DNA of 64,000 nucleotides from Bradyrhizobium sp. CCBAU 051011 (GCF_009930815.1 NZ_CP022222.1:4506501-4570500); one strand, 5' to 3'; numbered from the stretch's first letter, positions 7,347 through 16,176 are shown. The notes: generated by a model not told the origin, from the letters alone. Numbers and translations are program-made.

Positions 7347-9389
7347 ATGTTCAGGATAGGCGTTGACGTCGGCGGGACCTACACTGATCTCGTGGCTACC
7401 GACGAGAGCGGGCGAACCGTGTTTGCAAAATCCCCGTCCACCCCGGCGGATCAATCGATCGGCGTGATGGCAGGACTTGAGGAGCTGGCGCGGCGTCTGA
7501 ATGTCACGCGCGCCGAAATGCTCGCCGCGACCGATCGCCTCGTGCACGGCACCACGGTTGCTACCAATGCGCTCCTGGAGCGCAAGGGCGCCAAGGTTGC
7601 GCTTATTACCACTGAAGGCCATCGCGACGTCATCGAGATGCGCGAGGGCCTCAAGCCGGACCGCTACGACCTGCGCTCGCCGCCGCCGGCGCCGCTGGTG
7701 CCGCGCGATCTGCGCTTCGGTGTGAAAGAGCGGCTCAAGGCCAACGGCGAGATTCTGATTCCGCTCGAGGCGACATCGCTCGACGACGCCATAGCCGGGA
7801 TCAAGCGATCAGGCGCGACCTCAGTCGCGGTGTGCTTCTTGCATTCCTATCTCAATCCCGTTCACGAACTCGCCGCCGTCGAGCGGCTGAAGCAGGCGCT
7901 GCCTGGCATCAGCATCTCCCGCTCCAGCGACGTGCTACCGCAGATCAAGGAGTATGAGCGCGTCTCGACCACGATCGTGAACGCCTATGTCGAGCCGATC
8001 GTACGGCGCTATCTGACCAATCTCGAAACGCGGCTCGGCGAGGCCGGCTTCAAGGGCAGCCTCTTTGTCGTGCTCTCGCATGGCGGCATGGCGCCCGTTG
8101 AAGAAGCCTCGCAGCTTGCCGCGGGCACCGTGCTGTCGGGACCCGCGGGCGGCATGTCCGGCGGGCGCCGCTGTTCTGATCTGGTCGGCATTCCCGACCT
8201 GGTGCCGTTCGACATGGGCGGCACCTCGACCGACATCTCGCTGATCTCCGGCGGGCAGGCGTCGCTATCCGCCGACGGCATGCTGGCCGGCCAGCGCATC
8301 GCGCTGCGCAGCCTCGACATTGCCAGCATCGCGGCGGGCGGCGGCTCGATCGCCAGCGTCGATGGCAGCCGCACGCTGAGAGTCGGCCCGGAGAGCGCGG
8401 GCTCGGTGCCGGGCCCGGCCTGCTATGGCAATGGCGGCGAGGCCGCGACGGTTACCGACGCCAATGTCGTACTCGGCTATCTCGATGCCTCAGCCTTCAT
8501 GGGGGGAAAACGCCCGCTCGACCGCGCAGCGTCGGAAGCGGCGGTCGATCGCATCGCTGCCGCGATGGAGCTGTCGCGCATCGAGGCCGCCGCCGGCATC
8601 TACCGCATGATCAATTTGAACATGGCCGACGGAATCCGCCTGATGACGCTGCGTCGCGGCGTCGATCCCAGACGCTTCGCGCTCCTGAGTTTCGGCGGCG
8701 CGGCCGGCCTGCACGCGGCGGAAGTGGCGCGTGAGCTCGAGATCAAGCGCATCATCGTGCCGACGGTGGCTTCCGTGCTGTCGGCCTGGGGCATGCTGAC
8801 AAGCGATCTCCGCTACGAAGTCAGCCGCACGCATTACGGCGCCGGTGCGCGCATCACCGCCGATGAAGTGCGCGAGCTGTTCGCCGGGCTGGAACAGCAG
8901 GCCGCCGGCAGGCTGCGCTCGTGGTTTAGCGGAAAGATTTCAATCGAACGCTCCGCCGAGATGCGCTACGGCGAACAGATTTTTGAGATCGACGTCTCGC
9001 TCGATGGCCTCGACTGGAACGCCGTCGATCTCGTCGAGCGGATCGAGGACCGCTTTCATATCAGGCACGAGGAACTGTACACCTACGCCTCGCGCGGCCA
9101 GGAAGTCGTCTTCGTCAACGCCCGCGTCGCCGCCGTCGGTGAAGTCGCGCGGCTGGATGAGGGCGCGCGGGAGGCCGCGGCATCCAACGCCTGTTCGCCA
9201 CGCGGCAAACGCCAAGCCTTCTTCGGCGGCTGGCGCGAAGTGCCGGTCTACGCACTCGATGAACTGCGGCCGGGGCATACCCTGACCGGTCCGGCCATCA
9301 TCGAAGCTGAGACCACGACCGTGCTGGTCGACACCGGCGACCGCGTCACGGTCAATCCGTTGGGATGGCTGGATATTTTGTTGCGCTGA
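7347..9389 (+). CDS. Hydantoinase A/oxoprolinase family subunit
   Basis: A 680-residue ATP-binding subunit partner of the B subunit just upstream. The N-terminus has the sugar-kinase/Hsp70-like phosphate block GVDVGGTYTDL (5-15), then RLVHGTTVATNALLERKG and ITTEGHRDVIEMREG, both hallmarks of the N-methylhydantoinase/oxoprolinase A family; the second phosphate block is FDMGGTSTDISL. The C-terminal part carries ARLDEGAREAA and ends in a predicted beta domain. Together the pair would perform ATP-dependent hydrolysis of a lactam or hydantoin, or an ATP-driven carboxylation; the two cannot be told apart from sequence. Context with aminotransferase and amidohydrolases favours nitrogen-ring hydrolysis. 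Confidence 0.9.
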   Translation: MFRIGVDVGGTYTDLVATDESGRTVFAKSPSTPADQSIGVMAGLEELARRLNVTRAEMLAATDRLVHGTTVATNALLERKGAKVALITTEGHRDVIEMREGLKPDRYDLRSPPPAPLVPRDLRFGVKERLKANGEILIPLEATSLDDAIAGIKRSGATSVAVCFLHSYLNPVHELAAVERLKQALPGISISRSSDVLPQIKEYERVSTTIVNAYVEPIVRRYLTNLETRLGEAGFKGSLFVVLSHGGMAPVEEASQLAAGTVLSGPAGGMSGGRRCSDLVGIPDLVPFDMGGTSTDISLISGGQASLSADGMLAGQRIALRSLDIASIAAGGGSIASVDGSRTLRVGPESAGSVPGPACYGNGGEAATVTDANVVLGYLDASAFMGGKRPLDRAASEAAVDRIAAAMELSRIEAAAGIYRMINLNMADGIRLMTLRRGVDPRRFALLSFGGAAGLHAAEVARELEIKRIIVPTVASVLSAWGMLTSDLRYEVSRTHYGAGARITADEVRELFAGLEQQAAGRLRSWFSGKISIERSAEMRYGEQIFEIDVSLDGLDWNAVDLVERIEDRFHIRHEELYTYASRGQEVVFVNARVAAVGEVARLDEGAREAAASNACSPRGKRQAFFGGWREVPVYALDELRPGHTLTGPAIIEAETTTVLVDTGDRVTVNPLGWLDILLR

Positions 9390-9489
9390 TCGCGGGCCAA
9401 CATTTCATTTTCAATGGCCCCGCTTTCGGCGCTATCATCGTGATTGCTGGGTGGCGTCTCCCGCGAGCTTGGCGTTCGAGGCCGCGTCG

Positions 9490-10710
9490 ATGAGAACAAG
9501 AATAAAATGGCTGCTACCAACCTTCTTCGCCGCATTGTTGTTGGCCGCCCTGCAGCCGGCCCGGGCTGCCGGCGTCACCGACACCGAAATCCGCATCGGC
9601 AACATCATGCCCTATACCGGACCGCTGGCCGCGTTCGCTTCGATCGGCCGGGCGGAAGCCGCCTATTTCGACATGATCAATGAGCGCGGCGGCATCAACG
9701 GACGCAAGATCAAATTCATCTCGCGCGACGACAGCTCAAACCCGAGAACCGCGATCGAGCAGACCCATGAGCTTGTCGAACAGGAGCGCGTGCACCTGAT
9801 GTTCGGCTCGTTCGGCACGCCGAGCAATCTGGCGACTCGAACCTATCTCAATGAGAGAAGTATCCCGCAGCTTTTCGTCGCCTCCGGCGATGAGGAATGG
9901 GCGCATCCGAAGCGGTTTCCGTGGACGATGGGCTGGCAGCCGACGTTCCGCGCCGAGGGCCGGATCTATGCCAATTACATCCAGGCCGCCTATCCGAGCC
10001 GGAAGATCGCCGTGCTCTGGCAGAACGATCAGTTCGGCCGCGATCTGTTCCGGGGATTGCAGGAGGGGCTCGGCTTCACGGCCAACATGATCGTAGCCGA
10101 CATCGCCATCGAAGCGGATATGTCGATCGATACCCAGGTTGAAATCCTGAAGAACTCCGGCGCTGAAGTGCTCGTGCTCAATTGCGCGCCGCCGATCTCG
10201 GCGCGCGCCATCCGCAGGGCGGCCGAATTGGGCTGGCATCCGCAGCTCGTGCTGGTCAACGCGGCAGCGTCGATCGCGAACGCGCTGAGACCGGCCGGGC
10301 TGCAGAATTCCGTCGGCGTGATCTCCACTTCGTTCCTGAAGGATGCCAGCGACACCACCTGGAAAGATGATTCTGCCATCAAGGAGTGGCTGGCGTTCAT
10401 GGACAAGTATTATCCCGATGGCGACAAGGAAGACAGCAACGCCATCTTCGGCTACGCGGCCGCTGAGACTCTGGCTCGGGTATTGACCCAGTGCGGCGAT
10501 GACCTGTCGCGCGAGAACATCATGCGGCAGGCGGCGTCGCTGCGAAACTACCAGAGCACGGTCGCCTTCCCGGGAATAACGATAAACACCGGGCCGTCCG
10601 ACTTCCATCCGATCGAGCAGATGCGGCTGGTGCAGTTCGACGGCAATGCCTGGCAGCCGATCGGCGACGTGATCGAGAGCGCGTTTCTGGGCGCGCCGGG
10701 AGATAAGTGA
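9490..10710 (+). CDS. Periplasmic binding protein, branched-chain amino acid type
   Basis: A 406-residue type I periplasmic binding protein (Peripla_BP_6 family). The N-terminus MRTRIKWLLPTFFAALLL with an ARA cleavage site is a Sec signal peptide. The mature protein begins with TDTEIRIGNIMPYTGPLA, then AYFDMINERGGINGRKI, the classic LivK-like opening that binds the ligand alpha-amino and carboxylate groups. No permease or ATPase of the Liv type follows, so it must rely on membrane parts encoded elsewhere, or act as a sensor partner. It lies just after the hydantoinase-like operon, with a 100-base gap, and may deliver its substrate. Confidence 0.87.
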   Translation: MRTRIKWLLPTFFAALLLAALQPARAAGVTDTEIRIGNIMPYTGPLAAFASIGRAEAAYFDMINERGGINGRKIKFISRDDSSNPRTAIEQTHELVEQERVHLMFGSFGTPSNLATRTYLNERSIPQLFVASGDEEWAHPKRFPWTMGWQPTFRAEGRIYANYIQAAYPSRKIAVLWQNDQFGRDLFRGLQEGLGFTANMIVADIAIEADMSIDTQVEILKNSGAEVLVLNCAPPISARAIRRAAELGWHPQLVLVNAAASIANALRPAGLQNSVGVISTSFLKDASDTTWKDDSAIKEWLAFMDKYYPDGDKEDSNAIFGYAAAETLARVLTQCGDDLSRENIMRQAASLRNYQSTVAFPGITINTGPSDFHPIEQMRLVQFDGNAWQPIGDVIESAFLGAPGDK

Positions 10711-10711
10711 G

Positions 10712-10797
10712 TGTAGGGTGGGCAAAGCGTAGCGTGCCCACCATCTCTCCGATTGCGCAAACTGAATGGTGGGCACGCTTCGCTTTGCCTACCCTAC
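10712..10797. repeat. Palindromic repeat of the GTAGGGTGGGC family
   Basis: Two 32-base arms read GTAGGGTGGGCAAAGCG... and its inverse ...CGCTTTGCCTACCCTAC, with two mismatches, separated by a 22-base loop. Transcripts would form a long hairpin just after the binding-protein gene, which could end transcription or protect the mRNA 3' end. Confidence 0.85.
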
Positions 10798-10807
10798 GAA
10801 GTCTCTC

Positions 10808-10897
10808 CGTCATGGCCGGGCTTGACCCGGCCATCCACGTCTGGCTTGCCGATAGATCGAGAAGGCATGGATGCCCGGGTCAAGCCCGGGCATGACG
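10808..10897. repeat. Palindromic repeat of the CGTCATGGCCGGGC family, copy 1
   Basis: Thirty-base inverted arms, beginning CGTCATGGCCGGGCTTGACC and ending GGTCAAGCCCGGGCATGACG, flank a 30-base loop. It lies between convergent genes. A longer, more diverged copy is present near 12.3 kb. Confidence 0.85.
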
Positions 10898-10926
10898 ACC
10901 GTGAGAGCGCTGGCAAATCTCGCCGC

Positions 10927-12141
10927 CTACTTCTTCTGCCCGTAATTCAGCAGCCCGCCCTTGCTCTTCGGCGGATGCGCGCGCAGGCCCTCTTCGTTGG
11001 GCTCGATGCCCCAGCCCGGGCGGTCCGGCATCACCAGGTGACCGTCGACGATCTCGGGCACGTGCGTGAACAGCTCATGGTCCCAGGCGAGGCGATCGAT
11101 ATCGGTCTCCATGATGCGCAGATTTGGCACAGCCGCCGAGAAATGCGCGTTCATCATGGTACAGAGATGGCCGTAGAAATTGTGCGGGGCCACGTTGACC
11201 TCGAAATGTTCGGCGGCAGCGGCAATCTTCATCGATTGCCACACGCCGTTCCATGGCGTGTCGACGATGGCGACGTCCATCGCCTGTTCGTTGAAGTAGG
11301 GCAGGAACTCGCGCAGGCCCAGCAGCGTTTCGCAGGATGAGATCGGGTGCGGGCTCTGGCGGCGGATATAGCCCAGCGCCTGCGGGTTGAAGGTGTCGAT
11401 CTCCACCCAGAACAGATCCATGTCCTTGATGGCGCGCAAAATCTTCAGGTAGCCCTCGGTCTTGGCATTGAAGTTGAGGTCGAGCAGCAGATCGACATCG
11501 GGACCGGCGCCGTCGCGGATCGCTTCCAGGTGCGTGCAGAGATTGCGCAACACGGTGCGGTCGACATTGAGCTCGGGTTCGAACGGCGAGCCGAAGCCGG
11601 GCCGCCAGCCCTGCGGCTTGCCGTCGGTGTAGACGAAGATGTTGGTCTTCATCGCCGTAAAACCTTTTTCGCGCACCTCGCGGCCGATCGATTTGACGCC
11701 GTCGAGATCGGTAATCGCCGGCTTGAACCAGTCGGGATGGTTGATGCGCCAGGTCGCGCAATGCGACCAGTAGACCCGGATGCGGTCGCGGATCTTGCCG
11801 CCGAGCAGTTCGTAGCAGGGCACGCCCAGCGCCTTGGCCTTGACGTCGAGCAGCGCGTTCTCGATCGCCCCTAACGCCAGCGCCACCACGCCGCCCGCGG
11901 CCGGCCGCGTCGCCGCAAACAGCTCCACGTAGATCCGCTCATGCTGAAACGCATTCTTGCCGACCACGCGCGCGCCAAGCCGCTCGATCGCCGTGGTCAC
12001 GCCGGGCGCGCCGAAGCCTTCGTCATACTCGCTCCAGCCGACGATGCCGTCCTCGGTCGTGATCTTGACGAAGTGGTAGTTCCGCCATCCGGCGTCGCAG
12101 GCAAGCGTTTCGACGCTGCGCACGGTCGTGGCCTTTTTCAT
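10927..12141 (-). CDS. Mandelate racemase/muconate lactonizing enzyme family protein
   Basis: A 404-residue enolase-superfamily enzyme; these abstract a proton alpha to a carboxylate and stabilise the enolate with Mg2+. The expected barrel residues are visible in order: Lys in MKTNIFV, Asp in LLLDLNFN, Glu in FWVEIDTF, Glu in SSCETLLG and His in VAPHNFYGH. The usual KxK pair is K-T-N here, so the second base is not lysine, which points to a subgroup with single-sided chemistry such as an acid-sugar dehydratase. The ATG was chosen because the enolase N-domain starts there and a GAAATC site precedes; 16 further upstream codons look non-coding. Substrate unknown. Confidence 0.85.
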   Translation of the reverse strand: MKKATTVRSVETLACDAGWRNYHFVKITTEDGIVGWSEYDEGFGAPGVTTAIERLGARVVGKNAFQHERIYVELFAATRPAAGGVVALALGAIENALLDVKAKALGVPCYELLGGKIRDRIRVYWSHCATWRINHPDWFKPAITDLDGVKSIGREVREKGFTAMKTNIFVYTDGKPQGWRPGFGSPFEPELNVDRTVLRNLCTHLEAIRDGAGPDVDLLLDLNFNAKTEGYLKILRAIKDMDLFWVEIDTFNPQALGYIRRQSPHPISSCETLLGLREFLPYFNEQAMDVAIVDTPWNGVWQSMKIAAAAEHFEVNVAPHNFYGHLCTMMNAHFSAAVPNLRIMETDIDRLAWDHELFTHVPEIVDGHLVMPDRPGWGIEPNEEGLRAHPPKSKGGLLNYGQKK

Positions 12142-12279
12142 GATTTCCTGCCCCGGGGCTTGTTGTTGTGGTTGGTCCGATAACAACAACGGATCGGTGG
12201 GGTGTCAATTGCAGGGCAGCGCATGAGGCAGAGCATGGCCTGCATGGTTCGAGACTCACGAAGCGTGGTCTCCACTTTT

Positions 12280-12433
12280 CGTCATGGCCGGGCACAGCCG
12301 TCTGAAGGACGGCGTCGCTTCCGCTCGCCTATGACCCAGCCATCCACGTCTTTCTTGCTTGTGTCGAACAAGAACGTGGATGCCCGGACATCTAGTGCGA
12401 AGACGCGCTTCGCGCTTCTGCCCGGGCATGACG
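12280..12433. repeat. Palindromic repeat of the CGTCATGGCCGGGC family, copy 2
   Basis: Outer arms CGTCATGGCCGGGC and GCCCGGGCATGACG bracket two smaller hairpins, including CATCCACGTC/AACGTGGATG and GAAGACGCGC/GCGCGCTTC-like stems. It fills most of the 300-base gap between the enolase-type enzyme and the amidohydrolase, where I see no gene. Confidence 0.8.
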
Positions 12434-12440
12434 GAGACTT

Positions 12441-13682
12441 CTACGCCTCCGGCCGAAACAGCGTCGCCTTCCGCCGCTCGAACACCTGCCGCCCGTTCTT
12501 GAATCCCATCAGCACGTCGGGCAATTCCGCAATCGCATTGGTCCCGCTGTCGGTATCGAGGACGATCAGGTCCGCCGGGTTGCCCGGCGCGATGCCATAG
12601 TTCCGCAGGTTCATCAGCCGTGCCGGCAGTTCCGTGACGAGATCGAGGCAGGCGTCAAACTCGCTGATCCCGGCATGCGCGACATTGGCGTAAAAGTTCG
12701 CCATCCGCAGCAGCGAGGCGTCGCCGAACGGCGTGAACGGATTGAGCACGTTGTTGGTCGCGACCGAACAGACAACGCCGTCCTCGACCAGCTTGTGCGC
12801 CACTGTCAGTCCGCGCGGTACATTGTGCGCGGCATCACGGCCCATCAGGTACAGATCGGTCGCGGGTAGCACAGTCACCGCGACGCCGGATTTGGCCAGC
12901 CGCGCCGCCGCCGCCTTCAGCCGGTCCGGCGGCAGCGCCGACAATTTGGTGGCGTGGCCGATCGCGACGCGGCCCTGATAGTTGCGCCGCTCGGTCTGCC
13001 GGCAGACTTCTTCGAGATGCCACCACGACGGATCGAGATCGAAATCGAGATGCAGGTCGACATCGATGTCGAACTGCTGCGCCAGGTCGAATACCTTTTC
13101 GAGATGCGCGTTCGGGTCGGTGTCCATATAGGGACAGCCGCCGATCGCCTCGCCGCCATCGCGCAGCGCCGCGATCAACAATTCCTCGGCGCCGGGATCG
13201 TTGGTCAGGCCTTCCTGCGGGAACACGCAGATCGAGAGATCGATCGCCCAGGCATAGTCGCGTTTCAGCGCTTTCACCGCCTCGAAGCCGCGCAAGCCGA
13301 TGCGTGGATCGATTTCCACATGGGTGCGCATCCGCGTCGTGCCATGCACGATGGCGCGTTCGATCACCCGCGCGCCGCGGGCATAGACGTCTTCCACCGT
13401 GAAGTTGCGCTTCATGGCGGCGACCGCGGCAATAGCTTCACCGACGCTGCCATGGTTGTGCCCGCAGCGGCCGAGCAGGCAGGCCTTGTCCAGGTGAATA
13501 TGGGTGTCGACGAAACCGGGCAGCACCAGCCTGCCGCCGACGTCGATCTCGGCGGTGTCGCAGGCTAGCCGTGGCCCGATGGCGGCAATGCGCCCGCCGG
13601 CAACGCCGATATCGACCGGCGTCGCTGCGGCCCGGGTCTTGGCGTTGCGGAAGATCAGATCGAAGGCGGTTTTCGCGGTCAT
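12441..13682 (-). CDS. Amidohydrolase, cytosine-deaminase-like subgroup
   Basis: A 413-residue amidohydrolase-superfamily TIM barrel. The metal HxH is in PGFVDTHIHLDKACLLGR (about residues 55-72), the next ligands are in DLHLDFDLDP and GHATKLSALPP, and the C-terminal block is NPFTPFGDASLL. In cytosine deaminase and relatives the residue at the start of that block is the Asp that activates the metal-bound water (xDNxxDPFxPxG); here it is ATNNVLNPF, so Asp appears replaced by Asn. The protein may therefore have altered chemistry or metal use. It lies downstream of the hydantoinase-like region on the opposite strand and probably acts on a cyclic amide or imine; the substrate is not predictable. 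Confidence 0.82.
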   Translation of the reverse strand: MTAKTAFDLIFRNAKTRAAATPVDIGVAGGRIAAIGPRLACDTAEIDVGGRLVLPGFVDTHIHLDKACLLGRCGHNHGSVGEAIAAVAAMKRNFTVEDVYARGARVIERAIVHGTTRMRTHVEIDPRIGLRGFEAVKALKRDYAWAIDLSICVFPQEGLTNDPGAEELLIAALRDGGEAIGGCPYMDTDPNAHLEKVFDLAQQFDIDVDLHLDFDLDPSWWHLEEVCRQTERRNYQGRVAIGHATKLSALPPDRLKAAAARLAKSGVAVTVLPATDLYLMGRDAAHNVPRGLTVAHKLVEDGVVCSVATNNVLNPFTPFGDASLLRMANFYANVAHAGISEFDACLDLVTELPARLMNLRNYGIAPGNPADLIVLDTDSGTNAIAELPDVLMGFKNGRQVFERRKATLFRPEA

Positions 13683-13746
13683 CGGGCGTCAGGCTGGAGA
13701 GGGCTTCAACCTACCGGAAGCGGGGAGGCCGGGCAGCTCCAGATTG

Positions 13747-13793
13747 TGTGCAATTTGACGGTCAAATTGTTCAAAAAATGTGCATGCAGTTTG
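13747..13793. promoter_or_regulatory. Candidate operator shared with the GntR/ssu intergenic region
   Basis: The block contains TGTGCAATTTG, an inverted ATTTGACGGTCAAAT and then TGCATGCAGTTTG. The last 13 bases recur exactly at 15189-15201 between the gntR gene and the ABC transporter, where TTGTGC and AATTGCACAA also occur. It lies 43 bases upstream of the NTF2-like gene and is a plausible binding site for the adjacent GntR regulator. Confidence 0.45.
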
Positions 13794-13835
13794 GTGGCTG
13801 GACTGTAGTATCCGCGGGCATCAGGAGAACCCGCC

Positions 13836-14255
13836 ATGTCCACCGCCGCCAAAGCCGAACGCAAGGGAATGTCCGATGCCGAGGTGGTCGAGGCCTATCT
13901 TACGGCGTCGATGATCCCGGATCCCGATGCCGCATCGGCCTATATGAAGCCCGGCACCATCATCACCTTCACCGGCGGGCGGGAGTTCGACCATCCGCGC
14001 GGGCCGACCGGCTTCAACGCAAAACGCTATCGCTGGGTCAAGAAGCAGATGGACCGTTTCGACGTCTGCCCCGGCGCGGAGGAGACTGTCGTCTACAGCA
14101 TCGGCACCCTCTACGGCGAGTGGATCGACGGCACGCCGTTCGAGGGCAACCGCTATGTCGACCGCTTCGTGGTCAGGGGTGGCCAGATCGTGAAGATGGA
14201 CGTCTGGAACGACAGTGCCGAGCGAATTCTGCTGCAGCGTGGGATCGAGGCGTAG
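13836..14255 (+). CDS. NTF2-like (SnoaL-type) protein
   Basis: A 139-residue cone-shaped NTF2-like fold protein. The pattern is typical: an N-terminal helix pair (MSDAEVVEAYLTASM), a strand TIITFTGG, a long RYRWVKKQMDRFDV helix, and three C-terminal strands with FEGNRYVDRFVVRGGQIVKMDVWND. Relatives include small isomerases, cyclases and ring-modifying enzymes, and many with no known reaction. It stands alone on the plus strand between an amidohydrolase and gntR, and its promoter region shares a 13-base motif with the promoter of the ssu-type transporter, suggesting common control with that uptake system. Confidence 0.75.
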   Translation: MSTAAKAERKGMSDAEVVEAYLTASMIPDPDAASAYMKPGTIITFTGGREFDHPRGPTGFNAKRYRWVKKQMDRFDVCPGAEETVVYSIGTLYGEWIDGTPFEGNRYVDRFVVRGGQIVKMDVWNDSAERILLQRGIEA

Positions 14256-14263
14256 GGGTTTCT

Positions 14264-14350
14264 CGTCATTGCGAGGAGCGAAGCGACGAAGCAATCCATC
14301 TCTCCGCGCGCGTGGAGAGATGGATTGCTTCGACTTCGCTCGCAATGACG
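14264..14350. repeat. Palindromic repeat of the CGTCATTGCGAG family, copy 1
   Basis: Arms CGTCATTGCGAGGAGCGAAG and its inverse CTTCGCTCGCAATGACG enclose AAGCAATCCATCTCTCC and the matching GGAGAGATGGATTGCTT. Nearly the whole element is one long hairpin between the NTF2-like gene and the 3' end of gntR. Four copies occur in the window. Confidence 0.9.
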
Positions 14351-14357
14351 GTGGAAA

Positions 14358-15116
14358 CTACCGCGCCCTGACCACCTTCGGCAGCTTCACCACGCGCTCG
14401 CCTTCGCCTTCCTCGGCATAGGGCGCCAGAATATCCAGCAAATCCCGGCCGCGCTGTGGGGCAGGGGCCACCAGCGCGCGGCTGGCGACCGAATCCAGAT
14501 GGCTGTGCATCAGGCTCATCACCTTGACCTCATCCCCCTTGACCAGCGCAGCAATGATCGCGCGGTGCTCGTTGATCGCGCATTCCGACGAATGCGGGCG
14601 GCTGTAGAGCGATAGCGTCAGGCAGCAGCGATAGGCGACCTCGCTGACATAGCGCACCAGGATCGGGCTGTTCGTCATGTTGGCGAGCAGGATGTGGAAT
14701 TCCGTCGCGAGGCGAATCGAGACCGCATCCACGCCGTCGCGGGCGCGGTCCTCGGCATCGACATGGGCGTTCAGCTCGGCAATCTGGGCCTTGGTGAGTT
14801 TGCCGGCGAGCTGGCGCACTACCAGCCGCTCGAGCTCGATCCGGATATCAAAGGCATCGCGCGCTTCCTGCCAGCTCGGCGTCGCCACTACCGCAATGCG
14901 ATTGCGGCGAAGCTCGACGAGACCTTCGGCGGCCAATTGGCCCAGCGCGTGGCGGGCGATGGTGCGGCTGACGCCGAACCTCTCTCCTAGGGAATCCTCC
15001 GGCAGTTTCGCCCCCGGCGCCAGCGCCTGCTCGATGATGGCGCGGCGAAGCGCGCGGCAGATCAGCCCGACCTTGTCGGACGGTTCGGCGGTCTTGCTGG
15101 CGGGGCGGGGCGCCAT
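14358..15116 (-). CDS. GntR-family transcriptional regulator, FCD (FadR) subgroup
   Basis: A 252-residue repressor-type regulator. The N-terminal winged helix has the GntR pattern LRRAIIEQALAPGAKLPEDSLGERFGVSRTIARHALGQLAAEGLVEL (split here around residues 20-70). The C-terminal all-helical FCD ligand domain carries metal-site histidines in TEFHILLAN, INEHRAIIAAL and SLMHSHLDS, as in the Zn-binding FCD proteins that sense small carboxylates. The start ATG was chosen because the helix-turn-helix follows shortly after; the in-frame sequence upstream is promoter DNA. It is divergent from the SsuB-type ATPase and likely controls that transporter and itself. Confidence 0.9.
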   Translation of the reverse strand: MAPRPASKTAEPSDKVGLICRALRRAIIEQALAPGAKLPEDSLGERFGVSRTIARHALGQLAAEGLVELRRNRIAVVATPSWQEARDAFDIRIELERLVVRQLAGKLTKAQIAELNAHVDAEDRARDGVDAVSIRLATEFHILLANMTNSPILVRYVSEVAYRCCLTLSLYSRPHSSECAINEHRAIIAALVKGDEVKVMSLMHSHLDSVASRALVAPAPQRGRDLLDILAPYAEEGEGERVVKLPKVVRAR

Positions 15117-15164
15117 CGGCGAATCCTTAGAGGACGTGCTGCGAATGGCGCCTCTTATCACAAT

Positions 15165-15215
15165 TGCCGACCAATTGTGCGCCTCAATTGCATGCAGTTT
15201 GAGGGCGGAATTGCA
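15165..15215. promoter_or_regulatory. Candidate GntR operator region, gntR/ABC transporter divergent promoter
   Basis: AATTGTGC, TTGCATGCAGTTTG and AATTGCACAA lie within 50 bases, so TTGTGCAATT-like half sites face each other around a TGCATGCA palindrome. The TGCATGCAGTTTG block is identical to one upstream of the NTF2-like gene, and TTGCATGCA occurs again at 15291, just before the ATPase start. Confidence 0.45.
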
Positions 15216-15308
15216 CAAAAGGAATCCGCTGGATTGGGCGGCAGATCGCAGGACCATTGATTTCAAAGGCGAGTTTCGCTGGCATCCGGCTTGCATGCAC
15301 TTCCAGCC

Positions 15309-16175
15309 ATGATGCGCATGCAGCCACACTCCGAATTCGCCGGCTCACCCGTTTCGGCGGCCGCCGCCCCGATCGCCATCGAACTATCGGAAACCTCCGT
15401 CACCTTCGGCCGCGGCGCCCGGGCGGTGCCGGCGCTGTCCACCACGACCTTGCGGATCGCCGACGGCGAGTTCGTCGCGCTGGTCGGCCCCTCCGGCTGC
15501 GGCAAGTCGACCATCCTGCGGCTGGTCAGCGGCCTGGTGCAACCGTCGTCGGGCGTGGTCATCGTCGGCGGTCGGGAAGTTGCGGCGCGCGCCATGCGCG
15601 TCGGCATGGCGTTCCAGAACCCGACCATGCTGCCGTGGATGTCGATCGAGCGGAACATCATGCTGCCGCTCAAGATCGTCGAGCCGTTCCGCTCGCAATT
15701 CCGCAAGCTGCGCAAGACCGAATTCCGCGACAAGGCCAACGCGCTTCTTGAGCAGGTCGGCCTCAAGGGGTTCGGCAACCGCTACCCCTGGCAACTCTCC
15801 GGCGGCATGCTCCAGCGCGCCAATCTCTGCCGCGCGCTGATCCACGAGCCGCGCATGCTCTTGCTGGATGAGCCCTTCGGCGCGCTCGACCAGTTCACGC
15901 GGGAAGAACTGTGGTCGATCCTGCAGGAGCTCTGGATCGCCCACAAGCCGACCGTGCTGCTGGTGACGCACGATCTGCGCGAGGCGGCGTTCCTCGGCAG
16001 CCGCATCTGCGTGATGAGCGCGCGCCCCGGCCGCATCCTCGACGACAGCCGCGTCGATTTCGTTCGGCCGCGCACGGTGGCGATGACCTTCGAGCCGGAT
16101 TTCGTCGCGCTGAACCAGAAGCTGCGCGCCTTCATCGTCGACGCGAGAGGCGCGGCAACCAAGGGGACGGCCTGA
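15309..16175 (+). CDS. ABC transporter ATPase, nitrate/sulfonate/taurine type
   Basis: A 288-residue ATPase of the SsuB/TauB family. Walker A is GPSGCGKST, the signature is LSGGMLQRANLC and Walker B is MLLLDEPFGALD, followed by the H-loop VTHDLREAAF. The start is uncertain: ATGs occur at codons 1, 2 and 4 of the listed reading, with no strong ribosome site, and an upstream in-frame TTG overlaps the TTGCATGCA palindrome. The permease follows after one base and the binding protein after that, so the three form a complete importer, with the ATPase energising uptake at the inner membrane. Confidence 0.9.
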   Translation: MMRMQPHSEFAGSPVSAAAAPIAIELSETSVTFGRGARAVPALSTTTLRIADGEFVALVGPSGCGKSTILRLVSGLVQPSSGVVIVGGREVAARAMRVGMAFQNPTMLPWMSIERNIMLPLKIVEPFRSQFRKLRKTEFRDKANALLEQVGLKGFGNRYPWQLSGGMLQRANLCRALIHEPRMLLLDEPFGALDQFTREELWSILQELWIAHKPTVLLVTHDLREAAFLGSRICVMSARPGRILDDSRVDFVRPRTVAMTFEPDFVALNQKLRAFIVDARGAATKGTA

Positions 16176-16176
16176 G

